From contig JADLZK010007661.1 of the NCBI GenBank assembly GCA_015847255.1, forward strand, positions 92,100-156,099: a DNA stretch of 64,000 nt, read 5' to 3'. The first letter of the stretch is position 1. The number at the start of each line of letters is the position of its first letter. Below the pieces are notes generated by a model, which saw nothing but the letters and a program-made list of their open reading frames with translations, made no database searches and was not told the origin of the DNA. Positions 37,460-48,741 of this stretch are shown here, one piece after another. A program made the position numbers and the translations under genes. This DNA comes from Hyparrhenia diplandra. Its lineage: Eukaryota; Streptophyta; Magnoliopsida; Poales; Poaceae.

Positions 37460-38210
37460 TCAACCATAGGTGGCCATAGAAAGAAGCGTGCCTAGTAATG
37501 TTGCCACATAGCGTCTTCGTGTTGCGCCTTCTCCATAGTAAGCATCATGTGGCGGTGGTGGTGGAGGCGGTGGTGGTGGCGGTGGCCCATTGTTCTTGTG
37601 ACAAGGGCAACCTTGGCCGGTATGGATCGGTGCATGGTTCATGTTGTGAGTTCTCACCGTTGTAGTCTTCCTCCTCTTGGTCGCCTGTTCTTCTTGGTAC
37701 CTACCTCCATTTCGAGATCAATGATTCTTTCTTGCAACCACCGGATGTATTCCCGATGTGGTGGAAGTGGCCTAGGATCGATCCACCTAGTGAAGCCGCA
37801 GTGGTCGGGTGCCCTTGAACTCTGAAATAAGTATAAGTATGTTACAGATTGGTTAAGTGAGGATACAGAATGCAATGATGATAAGTAATATCACTTACAT
37901 AAGCGTTTGGGCATTTCGAAAAGCGGCGACCTCCTTCCGTCCCATCCGCCATCATACGCACCAAACAATCCATACCATGCATACATTTTGGCCAATCTTC
38001 CCTACGTTTGTCATAGGTCTTGAGAGGGTTCTCTCGATTGAAATCTCCCCTAGTTTGGTCACGCCAACGATGCGGGTCGGGTTCATCAAACTCTTTAGGA
38101 CCAACACCTCCACCCCACATACGGATCTACTTCCCACGGGCTTGCATTTCCCTTCTTTACCCCTTCCTCTCCCCCCGAAGAACAGGAAGCCATTGCTACA
38201 AGTTTGCTTC
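37460..38210 (-). pseudogene. Second GRF-type zinc-finger gene in the MULE (minus strand)
   Basis: A minus-strand frame reads WPKCMHGMDCLVRMMADG, TEGGRRFSKCPNAY, and, after a probable intron at about 37825-37895, DHCGFTRWIDPRPLPPH. The Cys/His spacing and the CGFxxW ending fit a GRF finger. It is followed by REYIRWLQERIIDLEMEVG, likely a short coiled coil. Downstream is a proline run and a Cys/His motif (CPCHKNNG). The start lies near 38120-38200. It differs from the plus-strand copy, so the MULE has two separate finger genes. Confidence 0.5.
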
Positions 38211-39249
38211 TTCGTATGAACTCAATGAAGGTGGCGGTATATATATGGAGGTTTTGTAGCCGGTGCATTGAGTAGTGGCAACCCGTCCCGTATTTTAAAA
38301 ATAGCCCCTGAAAAGCCTAGTCGACGGATTTGATGACTCGAAAAGGCTAATCTTGAAAAGTCTATTGACCGGACACTTTGCATCGATGAGTGATGTGCCT
38401 ATTGACGGATCAGCGAAAAGCCTATTGACTACACACCGAAAAGCCTAGTCACCGAAGCCGGAAAATGTCGGTCTGAAACGGACAAGTGTCTTGGCAAAAG
38501 CGTGGGTCGCTGTCGCAATGCGGGACTGCGGCGCCATAGCCGGGCGCTACGGCAACGTAACCCCGCGCCCGGTAAGGCGCGTTAACGTTGCCGCGCCCCC
38601 AGCTATGGCGCCGCTCTGTCGATCTTGAGAACAAGAAAATTTGACGTCTCTGGGCTGTTTGGCCGAGTACCAAACGAACCAACATTTTTCCTATACGCGA
38701 TTTTGTCAAAATACTGAAGGATAAACATAGTATTTGAGCATACACATCCATCCATCTCATACACAAATCGAATTTGAGCATAAACATCCATTGATCCATA
38801 AGAATTTCAAAGCATGTCCATAAACATAGAATTTGAGCTTGTCCATAAACATAGAATCCATTCATCCATCGAGGTTCCACAAGTAGGGGGTGTCCATTAC
38901 ATTAGAAGTTCCATTGCAACGACAAGTCCATAATCTAGTACATGAACAAACTAAGTCCGTGGAGTGTAAGGTTTCTTCTTTTTCTTCCGTCTCCCGAGTC
39001 AGTAGCCATGACATTAGGAGTGTACCCTACGTCGGTGTGGTCACGATGGCGCCGCCGGACGTTGTGCACGTTGTCGACGGGGGTGGGTCGAGCGAAACAA
39101 GTGGGTCTTCGGGCGGCACTTCTTGTGTACCCGTCGGATTCCACGGATCCCGCAGGTTTACAAAGTCACATTAGTATCTAAAATATTGAGGGAACATATT
39201 AGTATTATTTCATATGTTGGAGTTTCCTTTTACTGTTCCTCTTCTTGAG

Positions 39250-41878
39250 TACCTACAGGGCACCCACTAGCCGAGAAGGCCCAATCTCAATACTTTCGGA
39301 TTCCACGGATCCCAAACTGTTTTGGCCTGTTGGGCGTAGAACCTCCCCATGGTAGCTTGTATCGCGTGGCGGGGCACCTCCCCGGTAGGTGTCGCCGTAG
39401 TATGCCTCCTCGTACACCTCCTCATCGTACATCGTCTGCCCGTCTTTGGTGAGACGTACCCCGCTCTTGGTCGTGATAAATGCCATATTCTTTGGTCCCA
39501 TTGGATTTCCTCTTCGACGAGGAAGTCGATCCCTCCTCTTCCTCGTGCGGTGAGGACTCATACACGGGGCCCTTCCCTGGCAAGTAGTCCGGTGGCGTCC
39601 GAGCGCCACTCACGCCTACAGTGTATATGTGCGAGGCGGTGAGGCGGGTGTCGCTTGGCGGATGCGTGGCCGTGCTACGAGACCGCGGGTGGTACTCGGG
39701 AGGTACCCACTCGGTGTGCATGCAACCCAACTTTTGTGCTAACTTCTTGCAATTCCTCTTCACTTTCGTATGTACATGAAACAATTATTTGTACCGGCTT
39801 GTATTGGTCGGCAACATAAAAGGTGTTACAAAAAAGTTAGTGGTTTTGCTTACCTTAACAAATGAACGCAAGATGCCAGGGGCCTTCTTTGTCTAGACTC
39901 ATGGAGTGATCTTGCGGCGTCATTGACATTTTTACCAACCTGCTCGGCCTATGCAAACAAAGCGGTGTATTGACATGTCAAACCTATGGAAGTTAAGTTT
40001 TCAAACAGGCTTTCAAATGCAAATGCTTTCATTTTTTCAATCTTACCAAGTATCGGTCAAGGGGGCTCATTTGTGTGGTGGGTCGTGTGTCTACCATCGC
40101 TTTGTCGGTCGTAATCATCCTCACCGGCGTCTTCTCCGGCTGCTCCTCAATCGGCCGGTTGGTGTAGGGGACGCGTAAGATATAACCTCGTCGACTGTTC
40201 GGCCATTGTAGGTACTCATTGAATACCCCCCGATCATGTGGCTCGCCGTGATCGAGCGGTATGGGCGCTTTGTTTCCCCACTCCACGATGAACTCGTGGT
40301 GCGTCACACTCCAGTCCTTCTCGTTGTACCTCTTTTCGCCCGTAACGCAACATGAGCGAAATTATTAGTGGAGTGAAGCGGCATGTATGATCCCTACCGG
40401 TATTGGGTTCAAAATGCACCTATGCAAAAGAGGGTTAGTGGAGTAAAAGGGGTGGTGGGCGGCGATATCTTCGAACCGCACGCAAACTCGATTGGATTGT
40501 GAAGCTCCACGATGTGGAAGAATATAAGTTTGCCATTCCAGGAACATGTCGAGACTCCTCCCAACAATGAGGATTGAGGACGCCCCGTATATGTGGGTCA
40601 CTCCAAGGAGTCCATCTCACCTAATCGTTTTGTAGCATTGTTAGAGATCATTTTAGAAAAATTTGGACAATGGAGCGACATAATGGGCAAGGTGCAAAAC
40701 GGAACTGTGTGAGATGGTCTATCTCATCCGTGTACTCCACGTACTTTGCGTTCGCCACACTTTGCCACCCGAGGTGCTTCGATCGAGGTAAAGACCGCCA
40801 GGTAATGTTTCCTCGTCGTCCCACTCGGCAAGATGTAGTCTTTGTCCTTACCCGGTCTTGAATCGGCAACTTTGTAGGCCTCCCAATGGGCCATCTCTCC
40901 CATATCCAAATCTGCAAACAAATAAAAGCAACCACCGAGGTTTGGAGTATCTCGATCCGACAACAACGGGCCTCACACAAGCATGCGTATGTCCATGCCA
41001 ACACTGCGGTGCCCCGGTATGCGTGGCTATGTTCTCCCACTCTTGGCGAGTATGTCGAGGAACGCGATGTTGATGTTGTTGCCGGTCGAGTGCGGGAATA
41101 GGAACGACCCAAGGAAGTGCCACAACCACACCCTAGCATATCTCTCCAAAACATTATCGGGGTAGTCGGCCTGCGGGTTCAAGTCATTGAAGCGGTCCGG
41201 TAGCCATTGGTGGGACACACCCGACCCCTTCTGAAAAGTTAAGCCACAATGAGTTAGAGCATTTTTCTAAAAAATACATGTGTTAGCAATATAATTTATA
41301 AAGGGACGATGAGGTTTCGTACTTACGTCTTTGTGATTCCTCGTTGTCCTCAGGAAAGAAGCCCGTAAGGCGCTCAACTTTCTCCCTCCAATGATCCTTT
41401 GTCAAGTTTACCGATGAATCGCTAGTCCCCCGGCCTAAGGCAAAGGATAACCTTCACATCCTCCAATGTGATGGTCATCTCTCCGGAAGGTAGGTGAAAC
41501 GTGTGTGTTTCGGGCCTCCATCTGTAAAAAGAAGAGTTGTCAATTACATAAAAGGTGCTAAGAAATAGAGTTGTCATATCCAATGTGTTCTACCGAGTTA
41601 CTGTCAACAAAAAACACTTAGGAGTGCGGGGGTTTAGGGGCGGAAGACCTTTGTTGACAACACGAACAATCTCCAGGAAACCATTTCGGCGTATGTGCGG
41701 CGTAACGCCGTCCCATTGTAGGCGTGCGATGTGTGTACGTGGCCACAAGTGAGGTATCAAGTCGGCGCCTAGGTCCCCGCTCGGGGCCCTAGCTTCAGGC
41801 TTTCGGGTCGTACTCCTCCTCAAGGAGGGGGTACTCAGCGTCTTTGGTGGTCTTTGGACCACGACGACGAGGCGCCAT
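39250..41878 (-). pseudogene. Plant mobile domain (PMD) gene in the MULE
   Basis: It begins MAPRRRGPKTTKDAEYPLLE at 41878. After a frame change it gives SGDLGADLIPHLWPRTHIAR, LQWDGVTPHIRRNGFLEIVR, and in further exons THTFHLPSGEMTITLEDV, VLERYARVWLWHFLGSFLFP and HSTGNNINIAFLD. This is the PMD of MAIN-like proteins. The tail includes a Ser/Glu/Tyr-rich region (TMYDEEVYEEAYYGDTYRGG). Related host proteins act in silencing and genome stability, and PMD genes are known as MULE cargo. Several frame breaks and intron positions remain unresolved. Confidence 0.6.
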
Positions 41879-42239
41879 CCTGTTTTTCCAAAGAAACAAC
41901 TGTTAGCCACCAATACGAAACAATTTCAGCGGTAATAAAAAGAATATTACTATATAAAGTGGTAAACTAAGTATTAAGCCAAGTAATAATACTATGAAAC
42001 AAATGGACATAAATAAAGAAAATAACTGAAACTAAGGTTGTTCAATAAGTGTACACTAAACTAGAATACTAAACTATCTGCTGCCCTTGTCTTCTATGCC
42101 ACCTTGCGTTATGACCGGTTTTTTTTGAGATTGAACAAAGATTTTTATTTGGTTCCTCGTCGAACTCTCCGCCACCAAACCAATCGGGACCGTATCCTCT
42201 CATAGCATCCATGTCTCCCCGAGTCGCTTCTTTTTCCTC

Positions 42240-44880
42240 CTACCCTTCTCCTTTTTTTCCTTAGACTTCGAAAGCACGATTGTAGTCAGGGCCCTGGTAA
42301 GCCGCCCAGCTGCGATTCGTCAAGGTACGGCTCATAGCTCTTCTCCCAAACACGTAGTGTGTTCGATCGGAGAAACAGGGGGTGCATATAAGGCTCCACC
42401 GTGTGATCAAACCCAGCGTATTGTGCAAGCCGTAATCATGTGAGAGCAAGGGGCATGCATTATTTGAGGAACGTTGCAAGCGCACTCTAGTTTGGCTAGA
42501 TCAACACGGTACATTCGTCCACCTTGACGCTCTCCACCCACACTTGTGCCACCCTTGCCCCTTATAACTGAAAACATTACATTTCTCGGTCCATATGCCT
42601 CGCCCGCGTATGGAGGTTGGACAATTTCTCATGCTCCTCCAAAAATTAGCCCCTTCAATCCCAAATCTTCCAGTCTCTCCTAGATTCCTCGGCGCAAGTC
42701 CATACCTCAACACAAAATATTCATTGCACTTAGTGAAGGTGTACTCCACAATTAGGACACCGGCAAGGATCGGACTCCTTTGAACACACGGTTGAAAGAC
42801 TCGAAGAGTTAGTGGTCATGATGCCCCACCTGTAACGCCCTCGTCATATGCTAGTGCCCACTTAGCTTTTTACGCCATCCGGTTTTGTAGCCATTCCTTA
42901 GCCTCACGGGTTCATGATCTTACGTAGTTCGGCTAGGGTCTCATTGAACTCATGTTGTGTTTTCCTGTAAGCCACCTTCTTAAGCGAGCTATCGCCTCCT
43001 TCTTTCTTTGACGCCGCCAAAAATTAGCAAACAAAATGCCTAACGCACCATCACGTGAACTAAAGGCGGGCAGCCTTCAATGTGTTCATTTGCGGCAGCA
43101 AGTAACCCCGCGTGCTGTCGCCGAGATCAAGCAAATGGTGCGAGACGCCCCAAGCACTTCCACACGCCAGAAGCCTCATGAACCGGGACCACGAATCAAT
43201 GCCCTCGTGCTCCGGGAGAGCAAATGCAATCGGTACTATCCGGTTCTCCGGATCAGCAGCGGCGACCATCATCAAAGTGCCCTTATACTTTCCGGTCAAG
43301 AATGTACCATCAACTAAAATAAGCGGCCGACAAGATCGAAATGCATGCCCGACATTGCTCAAAAAAAAACCAAAACACACGGTACAAAAACAGGCCTCGA
43401 AGGAGCGTGGCAACGGCAGTTATGACTAGGGGGTGGCCGACACATTTTTTTCCCCGCGAACCCTTGAGTGTCTATCCACCATCTCATGCCCGGGTTATAG
43501 TGAGCCATTGCATTCAAGATTCCGGGCACTTTCGATTGTATGCTTCCTCCCGGGTTCCCCATCCGATAGCCAAGGCTATTTGCTTAGCTCGCCAAACCTT
43601 TCCATACTTGACCTCATAGTTGGTCATTCCAAAAATATGCTCTTGTAACAAAGCAATGGGGATGTCATTGTCTTTGTCAACCATCCCCAATATACGACGG
43701 GCAAGGTAACGCGCTAAAGAAGTCGTGGATGCTTCTTCTTACCCTCATTATCCCCGCATGTGTGGGGCCGCATAACTTTAGTAATCCTCCACGTACCATC
43801 ATCTTGATTTCTTCCGCACGCAACTTCTAAGGGCATGTATGATCCCTACTACTACACTGGATATGATACCTCAACTCCTTATCCGAATGTGTGGCGCGGT
43901 AGGGCCGATGGTGTTACCACAAAGATAGTCTTCTAGGAAGAGTTTCATCTCGACATTGACTTGAAGATCATACCCTTCGTAAGAATTGGGTCCTTCTCAT
44001 TGTGCACCATGCCTCTACACAGTAGGAGACCGCTATCACAAAGCGCCATATGAGTCATGCTAACATCCCTATAGTTCGAGAACACTTGGATATTGAAAGT
44101 TCCTCGACTCAATTGTCGTAGCTCTTCGGTACCGTGTACTCGGTGGTGGAACGTGATGTTGTGGTTCGGCCGATCCTACCCCAAGAGTCATATGGTCTAT
44201 CATCCTCCAGGCAAATCATGTACCAATCTCCCATGGGTCGGCATGGCATGAAGGACCGATGTCAAACCGCATCCGTGGCTACTCCCTCATCATCATCGAA
44301 TCATCTCGAATCACTACCGCCCTCATCGTCCTCATACGCCTCCGCTCCGCCACCTCCTCGGCCTCTTCCCGCTCATAGTCCCCCCGCATCAAAGTCATCC
44401 GTCCGCAAACCTACGGGATGTTCATGCACAGCCTCTGTGTCACCCGACCGCCCAAATCCATGTCCGTTCCTTCATGCTCGCCCCAAATGCTTTGGCTCAC
44501 CACCACCATCATCCAAAATCCACGTAACCATTCTCAACAAACACCCTACGCCATGGCCACATTTGAACTTTGCACCACCCTAATGTATCGGGTCCATTGA
44601 GAAGGGTTCAATAATGGCACAATCACATAGTGAGCCCTAGTCTTCCCCCACAAACCAAACCTACCCTTGATTGTAAAATCACCGCCAAACTTCACCTTCA
44701 AACGGTCACAAAGGTCACGAGAATCTAGGGGGCTCATCAAACCATTCCACTTCTTCATCCATATTCTCTGCCGTACCATCTTCTTTCCTAATGGTCCCAC
44801 CGTACAACACTTTCGGACACAACAATCCATCTACAAAGACATTCGACACACACTTGATCATTTCATGGATTAGTGAAACC
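42240..44880 (-). pseudogene. MULE transposase (MURA-like)
   Basis: From the N-terminus the minus strand shows KVKFGGDFTIKGRFGLWG and a variable acidic region. Next is a MuDR-type binding region around CPWRLHAS, then the catalytic-domain start ILVDGTFLTGKYKGTLMMVA with AADPENRIVPIAFALPEHEG and WSRFMRLL. The C-terminal SWIM finger is CACNVPQIMHAPCSHMITAC at about 42420-42480. The first catalytic Asp is in DGTFL. The stretch expected to hold the second Asp is not legible. Frames change several times, so it is probably inactive or carries sequence errors. It would cut and join the MULE ends. Confidence 0.7.
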
Positions 44881-45895
44881 TACGGTCCATACTAAATTTA
44901 GCTACAACTAAAAATCCAACGAACTAACTAAATATACCTAACCCTAACTATCCAAATAAGTTTAGCTACAACTAACTACCCTAACTTCCTAAGAACCACA
45001 ATCACTATAGCGCATAATATTCCTAGCAAGGCGACAATGTATTACCTTGCTTGCGGCGACGAAGTGGAAGCCGACGAGCGGTGATGAGCGGCGGACGGGC
45101 CGCCGAACACACCACCACACCGCAGTTGTATACTTGGCCGGGGAATCGGGGTCCACCCCCGAATGGGAGTAGAGGGCGGCTCGACCCACCATTGGGGATC
45201 AAGGCCTAAGAAGCGGCGGTTGGAGGACGATTGGGGGGATAGGAATGGAGACGCCCCGCCGGATGGATGGAGGTGGTGAGGCGGCTCATCCACCATGTGG
45301 AGGAACTCCTGGCCCACTTCGTCGGGTGGACAGGGCGGCGGGGTCGGCGGCTAGCCCGGCCATGCTGCTGGGCAGGCAGCGGCCCGGCGGGCGGCCGGGA
45401 GCCGGGCGGGGGGGGGCGCGCCTCCGCGCCCGCCGGCCGCCAAGCCCCCGGAGGAGGGGCGCCGGCCGGAGGGAGCCGCGGCGGCGCGGCGTCGGCCCGG
45501 CGTAGCAGAGCTGGAGGAGAAGCGGGCGGCGGCGGCGATTTTTTTTCTTTCACTGCTCTAAGACGGAGAGAGTGAGACCGAGAGAGTTGTTCTGGGCTCG
45601 CCGGCGGATATTTCAGCCCGCCGCCGCAGATCGAAGGCGCCAAGCGCGCGCCGCGCTGAGCGATAATACGCTGTCGCGCTTTGATTCGCGGCGGTAGCGG
45701 AGCTTGCCGCTACGCGCAGCCGCGCTACGTCGGCATCGGGCGCCGCCCCGCCGCTCATTCGCCGCGCCGCAAAGATAAACGCCGCGCCACTAACGTGGGC
45801 GCGCTCCAAAAGGGTTATTATTCTCGAAAAATCTTTTAAAACCGTGTTAAAAATAGTTTTTCTTTAAAAAAAGGGTTAAAATTAAAAAAAAATTC

Positions 45896-48114
45896 ACGGT
45901 GTCAATGCGGCGCAACAACGCCGTCGGAGGAGGGCATGCATGACGCGATGCCGATGTCCGCGAGATCAAGCCGGTGGGGCGCATACGAGGAAATACCGCG
46001 CGAGAGAAGGCGTGCGGCGTCATTGGAGAAAAGCGGGAGGGACTATGACCACGGCGACGTCAAAGCCGCCGTCGCAAACTCCGCCGCCACGGGTGAGCCC
46101 ACCAATCTTCTGAAGGTCGGCGCGCAAGTCTTTGAGAGTAGGTGTCCACCAGAGGCGTGGGCGCAGAGCGAGAAAGCCACCGGGCTCCACAAGCATTGGG
46201 TCAACCTGCGGGGAGGCTCACCGCGACACTCGCCCGCCAAGGGATCGGCACTTACCCGGCCAGTCAGTCGGTGGACTCTCCTCGATGGAGGATGACCACG
46301 AAGACTAACCTTGGCCAGGGCGGTCCTTCTCACGGTCATACCGACGCCGACATCGTCTCCGCCCGGCGACGGCAAGCCGCCGACTGGGCGTCGTCGGCCT
46401 AGCGTCGCGCATCGGCCGACGCAGCGAGGGGGCATCCACCATCGGCCCGAGTCGTCGATGTCGAGCTGGGGCCGGACAGAGAAACTCACCCACACGGATT
46501 GTGGCCGCGGGTGTCTCCAGTATCGCCCGGAGGCGTCCCGAGCACCGCGACTTGGTGAGGCACATCCTCGCACGACTCACGGGAGGGCGCGAGGTTGACG
46601 ACGGTGTTTGCAATCCCGGGCCCGGCTGCCCGCACGGGCGAGGAGAGACGACGGGGACGAAGAGGTACACCCGGGCGGCGATGTGGTCACCGCCGAGCAG
46701 CTTGAAGTAGAGGCCCGACTAGGTAGAGGCGGGACAGAGCCGGGCGACTCGGGGAGAGGTGGTGCACGGTGGCGAGGGCGGCGTTGGACAAGCGTGAGGC
46801 CATCCGCTGCCGATCGGGCGCGGCGTCAAAGGGTACGACCGAGTCAAGCAGTTGCACGCACGCTTCCACGGCCAGGACCGAGACGCAGCACGCCGTGGGC
46901 ACACGAGGCTCGGAGGTACTGGGCGACGACGACGACGACGACCGTCCAACGGGGCGGTGGGGCCAGCGCCGAGGCGAGCCGCACCCCCTCACAAGGTGTA
47001 GGCGCCCACCCGAGGCCTCCGGGCGATGGAACCGTGAAGGTATGGGCGGCACGGCACGGAAGGCGATTCTCCTGAGGTGTTGCCTGTCATTCCGCCCCCA
47101 CCGCGATGCTACGCAAGACGCCCGCTCCCTCGAGCGTATCTCCGTGATGGAAGGGCGCTGCGTGGGGGACAAGGTGGACGACCACGAAGGTGGGGCGTAC
47201 GGGTCGGACGATGAGAACATCCGCCCGGATGTCGCCGCTGCTCGCATTGTCCTCGGGCCCCGACGCCTCGACGCGGCGAAGCGAGCCGCTGGTGACGATT
47301 TAGCGAGGCCGCTGGCGACCGGGCGGCGCTAGACAACATCCGCGCCTCAACCGCCAGCCGGGGCATGCGGTCGGGCGTGGTAGGCGGTGCGTCAAGGGAA
47401 GCAGTGACGCCGACATCCCCATCCTCAATCTCGCCCTCTTCAACGCCCTCGGCGAGACCAAGGTGCGGCAACTCCGCTCTGGTGGAGACGGGCCTGGCGC
47501 AGCGACGCCGGGGTGGCCACACCCTCAACCCCGGCGCATACGCAGGGGGAGGCAGCCACGACGGCAGGATGCAGTGAACGCAGCGCCGACGAAGACGGAA
47601 CCAACGCAGCGGCGCCGGGGATGGCCACACCCTCGACCTCGGCGTTTGTGCAGAGGGAGGTGAAGGCCACATCGGCAGGAGGCGACGACCGCGATGGGGC
47701 GCAGTCCGGCGCGTGGGCAAGGATCTCCCCCCGCACGCGGTTCTGCACCACGTCCGCGACGGAGGACGAGCCCTCGATGAACTGGAACTCCTCAGCGTCG
47801 GCGTCCTTCACCACAGCAGCGTCGGCGTCCATCACCACAGCGGCCTGCCGGGGCTGCGAGGCCGGGCCCCGGGGCACCGTGGACATGGCCACCCCGGCGG
47901 CGGCGCATGAAGGAGAAGCCAGGAGCTCGTTGTCGCCTTGGCGAGCGACGGAGCGAGGCCCACCATCGGGTAGATCAGGCGACGGTGAACATGGATCGAG
48001 GCTCAGATGAAGAGGGAAGGTTGGGGATGGAGTGGATCTGGATGGGGTGGGTGGCGGCGGCGTGTGCTTGACGACGGCCGCGGGCGGGTCGGGAGGCTCG
48101 GGGTCGGGAGCCAT
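45896..48114 (-). pseudogene. LINE ORF1-like coding remnant
   Basis: The GC-rich minus-strand frame starts at the ATG overlapping 48112-48114 (MAPDPEPPDPP, Pro/Ser/Thr-rich) and reaches DAEEFQFIEGSSSVADVV. It then continues in other frames (GVEEGEIEDGDVG) toward 45.9 kb. The proline-rich, low-complexity character fits ORF1 of grass L1-type elements. No clear CCHC knuckle could be read because of frame changes. It is the 5' part of the minus-strand LINE. Confidence 0.5.
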
Positions 48115-48133
48115 CTAAAGGATTGAACCTGTC

Positions 48134-48741
48134 GTAATGTTGCATTTTTATCCTTTCTTAATACCGTCTGGTGAAGTTTGGTCTAAGAACCTGAGGTTTG
48201 TTTTGAACGGATGTACTCATTTACTTGTAGATCTTGGAGATCGGAATACTTTGTTCAGTTGTTCCTTGATCTAAAAAAAAAACAGTTGCAAGAAGCAGAG
48301 CCGTATTCCTCACGTACAAGCCATGCGAGTTCGTACTCTATTTTGCAAATTAATAATTAATTACAGCATTTAAAATTCATATTTACCTAGTTCTTTTTTT
48401 ATTTATGTATGGAATTATCAGTAAAATTCATATTTACCTAGTCCTTTCGTACTGTATGTTGCATTTTTGGGATGTATCAGTGGGCAATTCACACCCATGT
48501 GCAATACTTCACAAAAAGAAAAGAGAATTCGATAACGTTACTTTGCTGAAAAGTCTGCACATTCTTCATTCACATTATCCAGCAAACATTAGTCTGAAAG
48601 CACCTAGACCAAAAACAAAAAACTTTTTAAACAGGAAGCAGTAACAGGGTCAGTTTTCACCAGCTCCCTGACTAGTTATAAACAGCGCTACTTCTAAAAC
48701 TTGGTTGCAGACGCATCATGGGGACCTTCGTTGCCATCGCC
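48134..48741. other. Right part of old LINE remnant and 3' flank of the kinase gene
   Basis: 48134-48283 continues the sequence cut at 29234 and ends in A(10), consistent with the 3' end of the older plus-strand LINE. The rest is AT-rich, with a short direct repeat of 'aaattcatatttacctagt' at about 48370 and 48425. No gene is seen. Confidence 0.45.

Larger units (their letters stand above)
34829..45895. mobile_element. MULE of 11 kb with long terminal inverted repeats and cargo genes
   Basis: The termini are inverted repeats of about 95 bp, starting GAATTTTTTTTTAATTTTAA on the left and the same read inwards from the right. Both continue through aaagaaaaactatttttaa and ttcgagaataa..ccctttt. 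ACGGTGTC flanks both sides (34821-34828 and 45896-45903); a ninth base differs (G versus A). The target lies inside the LINE, whose corresponding intact sequence is visible near 29,812. Inside are a MURA-like transposase (minus), a plant-mobile-domain gene (minus) and GRF-type zinc-finger genes on both strands, all with broken frames. The copy looks inactive as read. Confidence 0.85.
29255..48112 (-). mobile_element. ORF1-only LINE (minus), host of two nested insertions
   Basis: The insertion is bracketed by ATCTAAAGGATTGAACTGTC at 29235-29254 and the same sequence with one extra C at 48113-48133. The 3' end lies at the left: on the minus strand it reads cttaatgaaa, a hairpin (CGCGCC-ta-GGCGTG), ctcttg and poly(A). 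Without the nested LTR and MULE it is only about 3.2 kb. It is GC-rich and encodes a degenerate ORF1-type protein starting MAPDPEPPDPP at the right end. No reverse transcriptase, endonuclease or zf-RVT domain is present. A 450-bp internal tandem duplication covers about 29520-29975 and the following segment. Confidence 0.75.
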
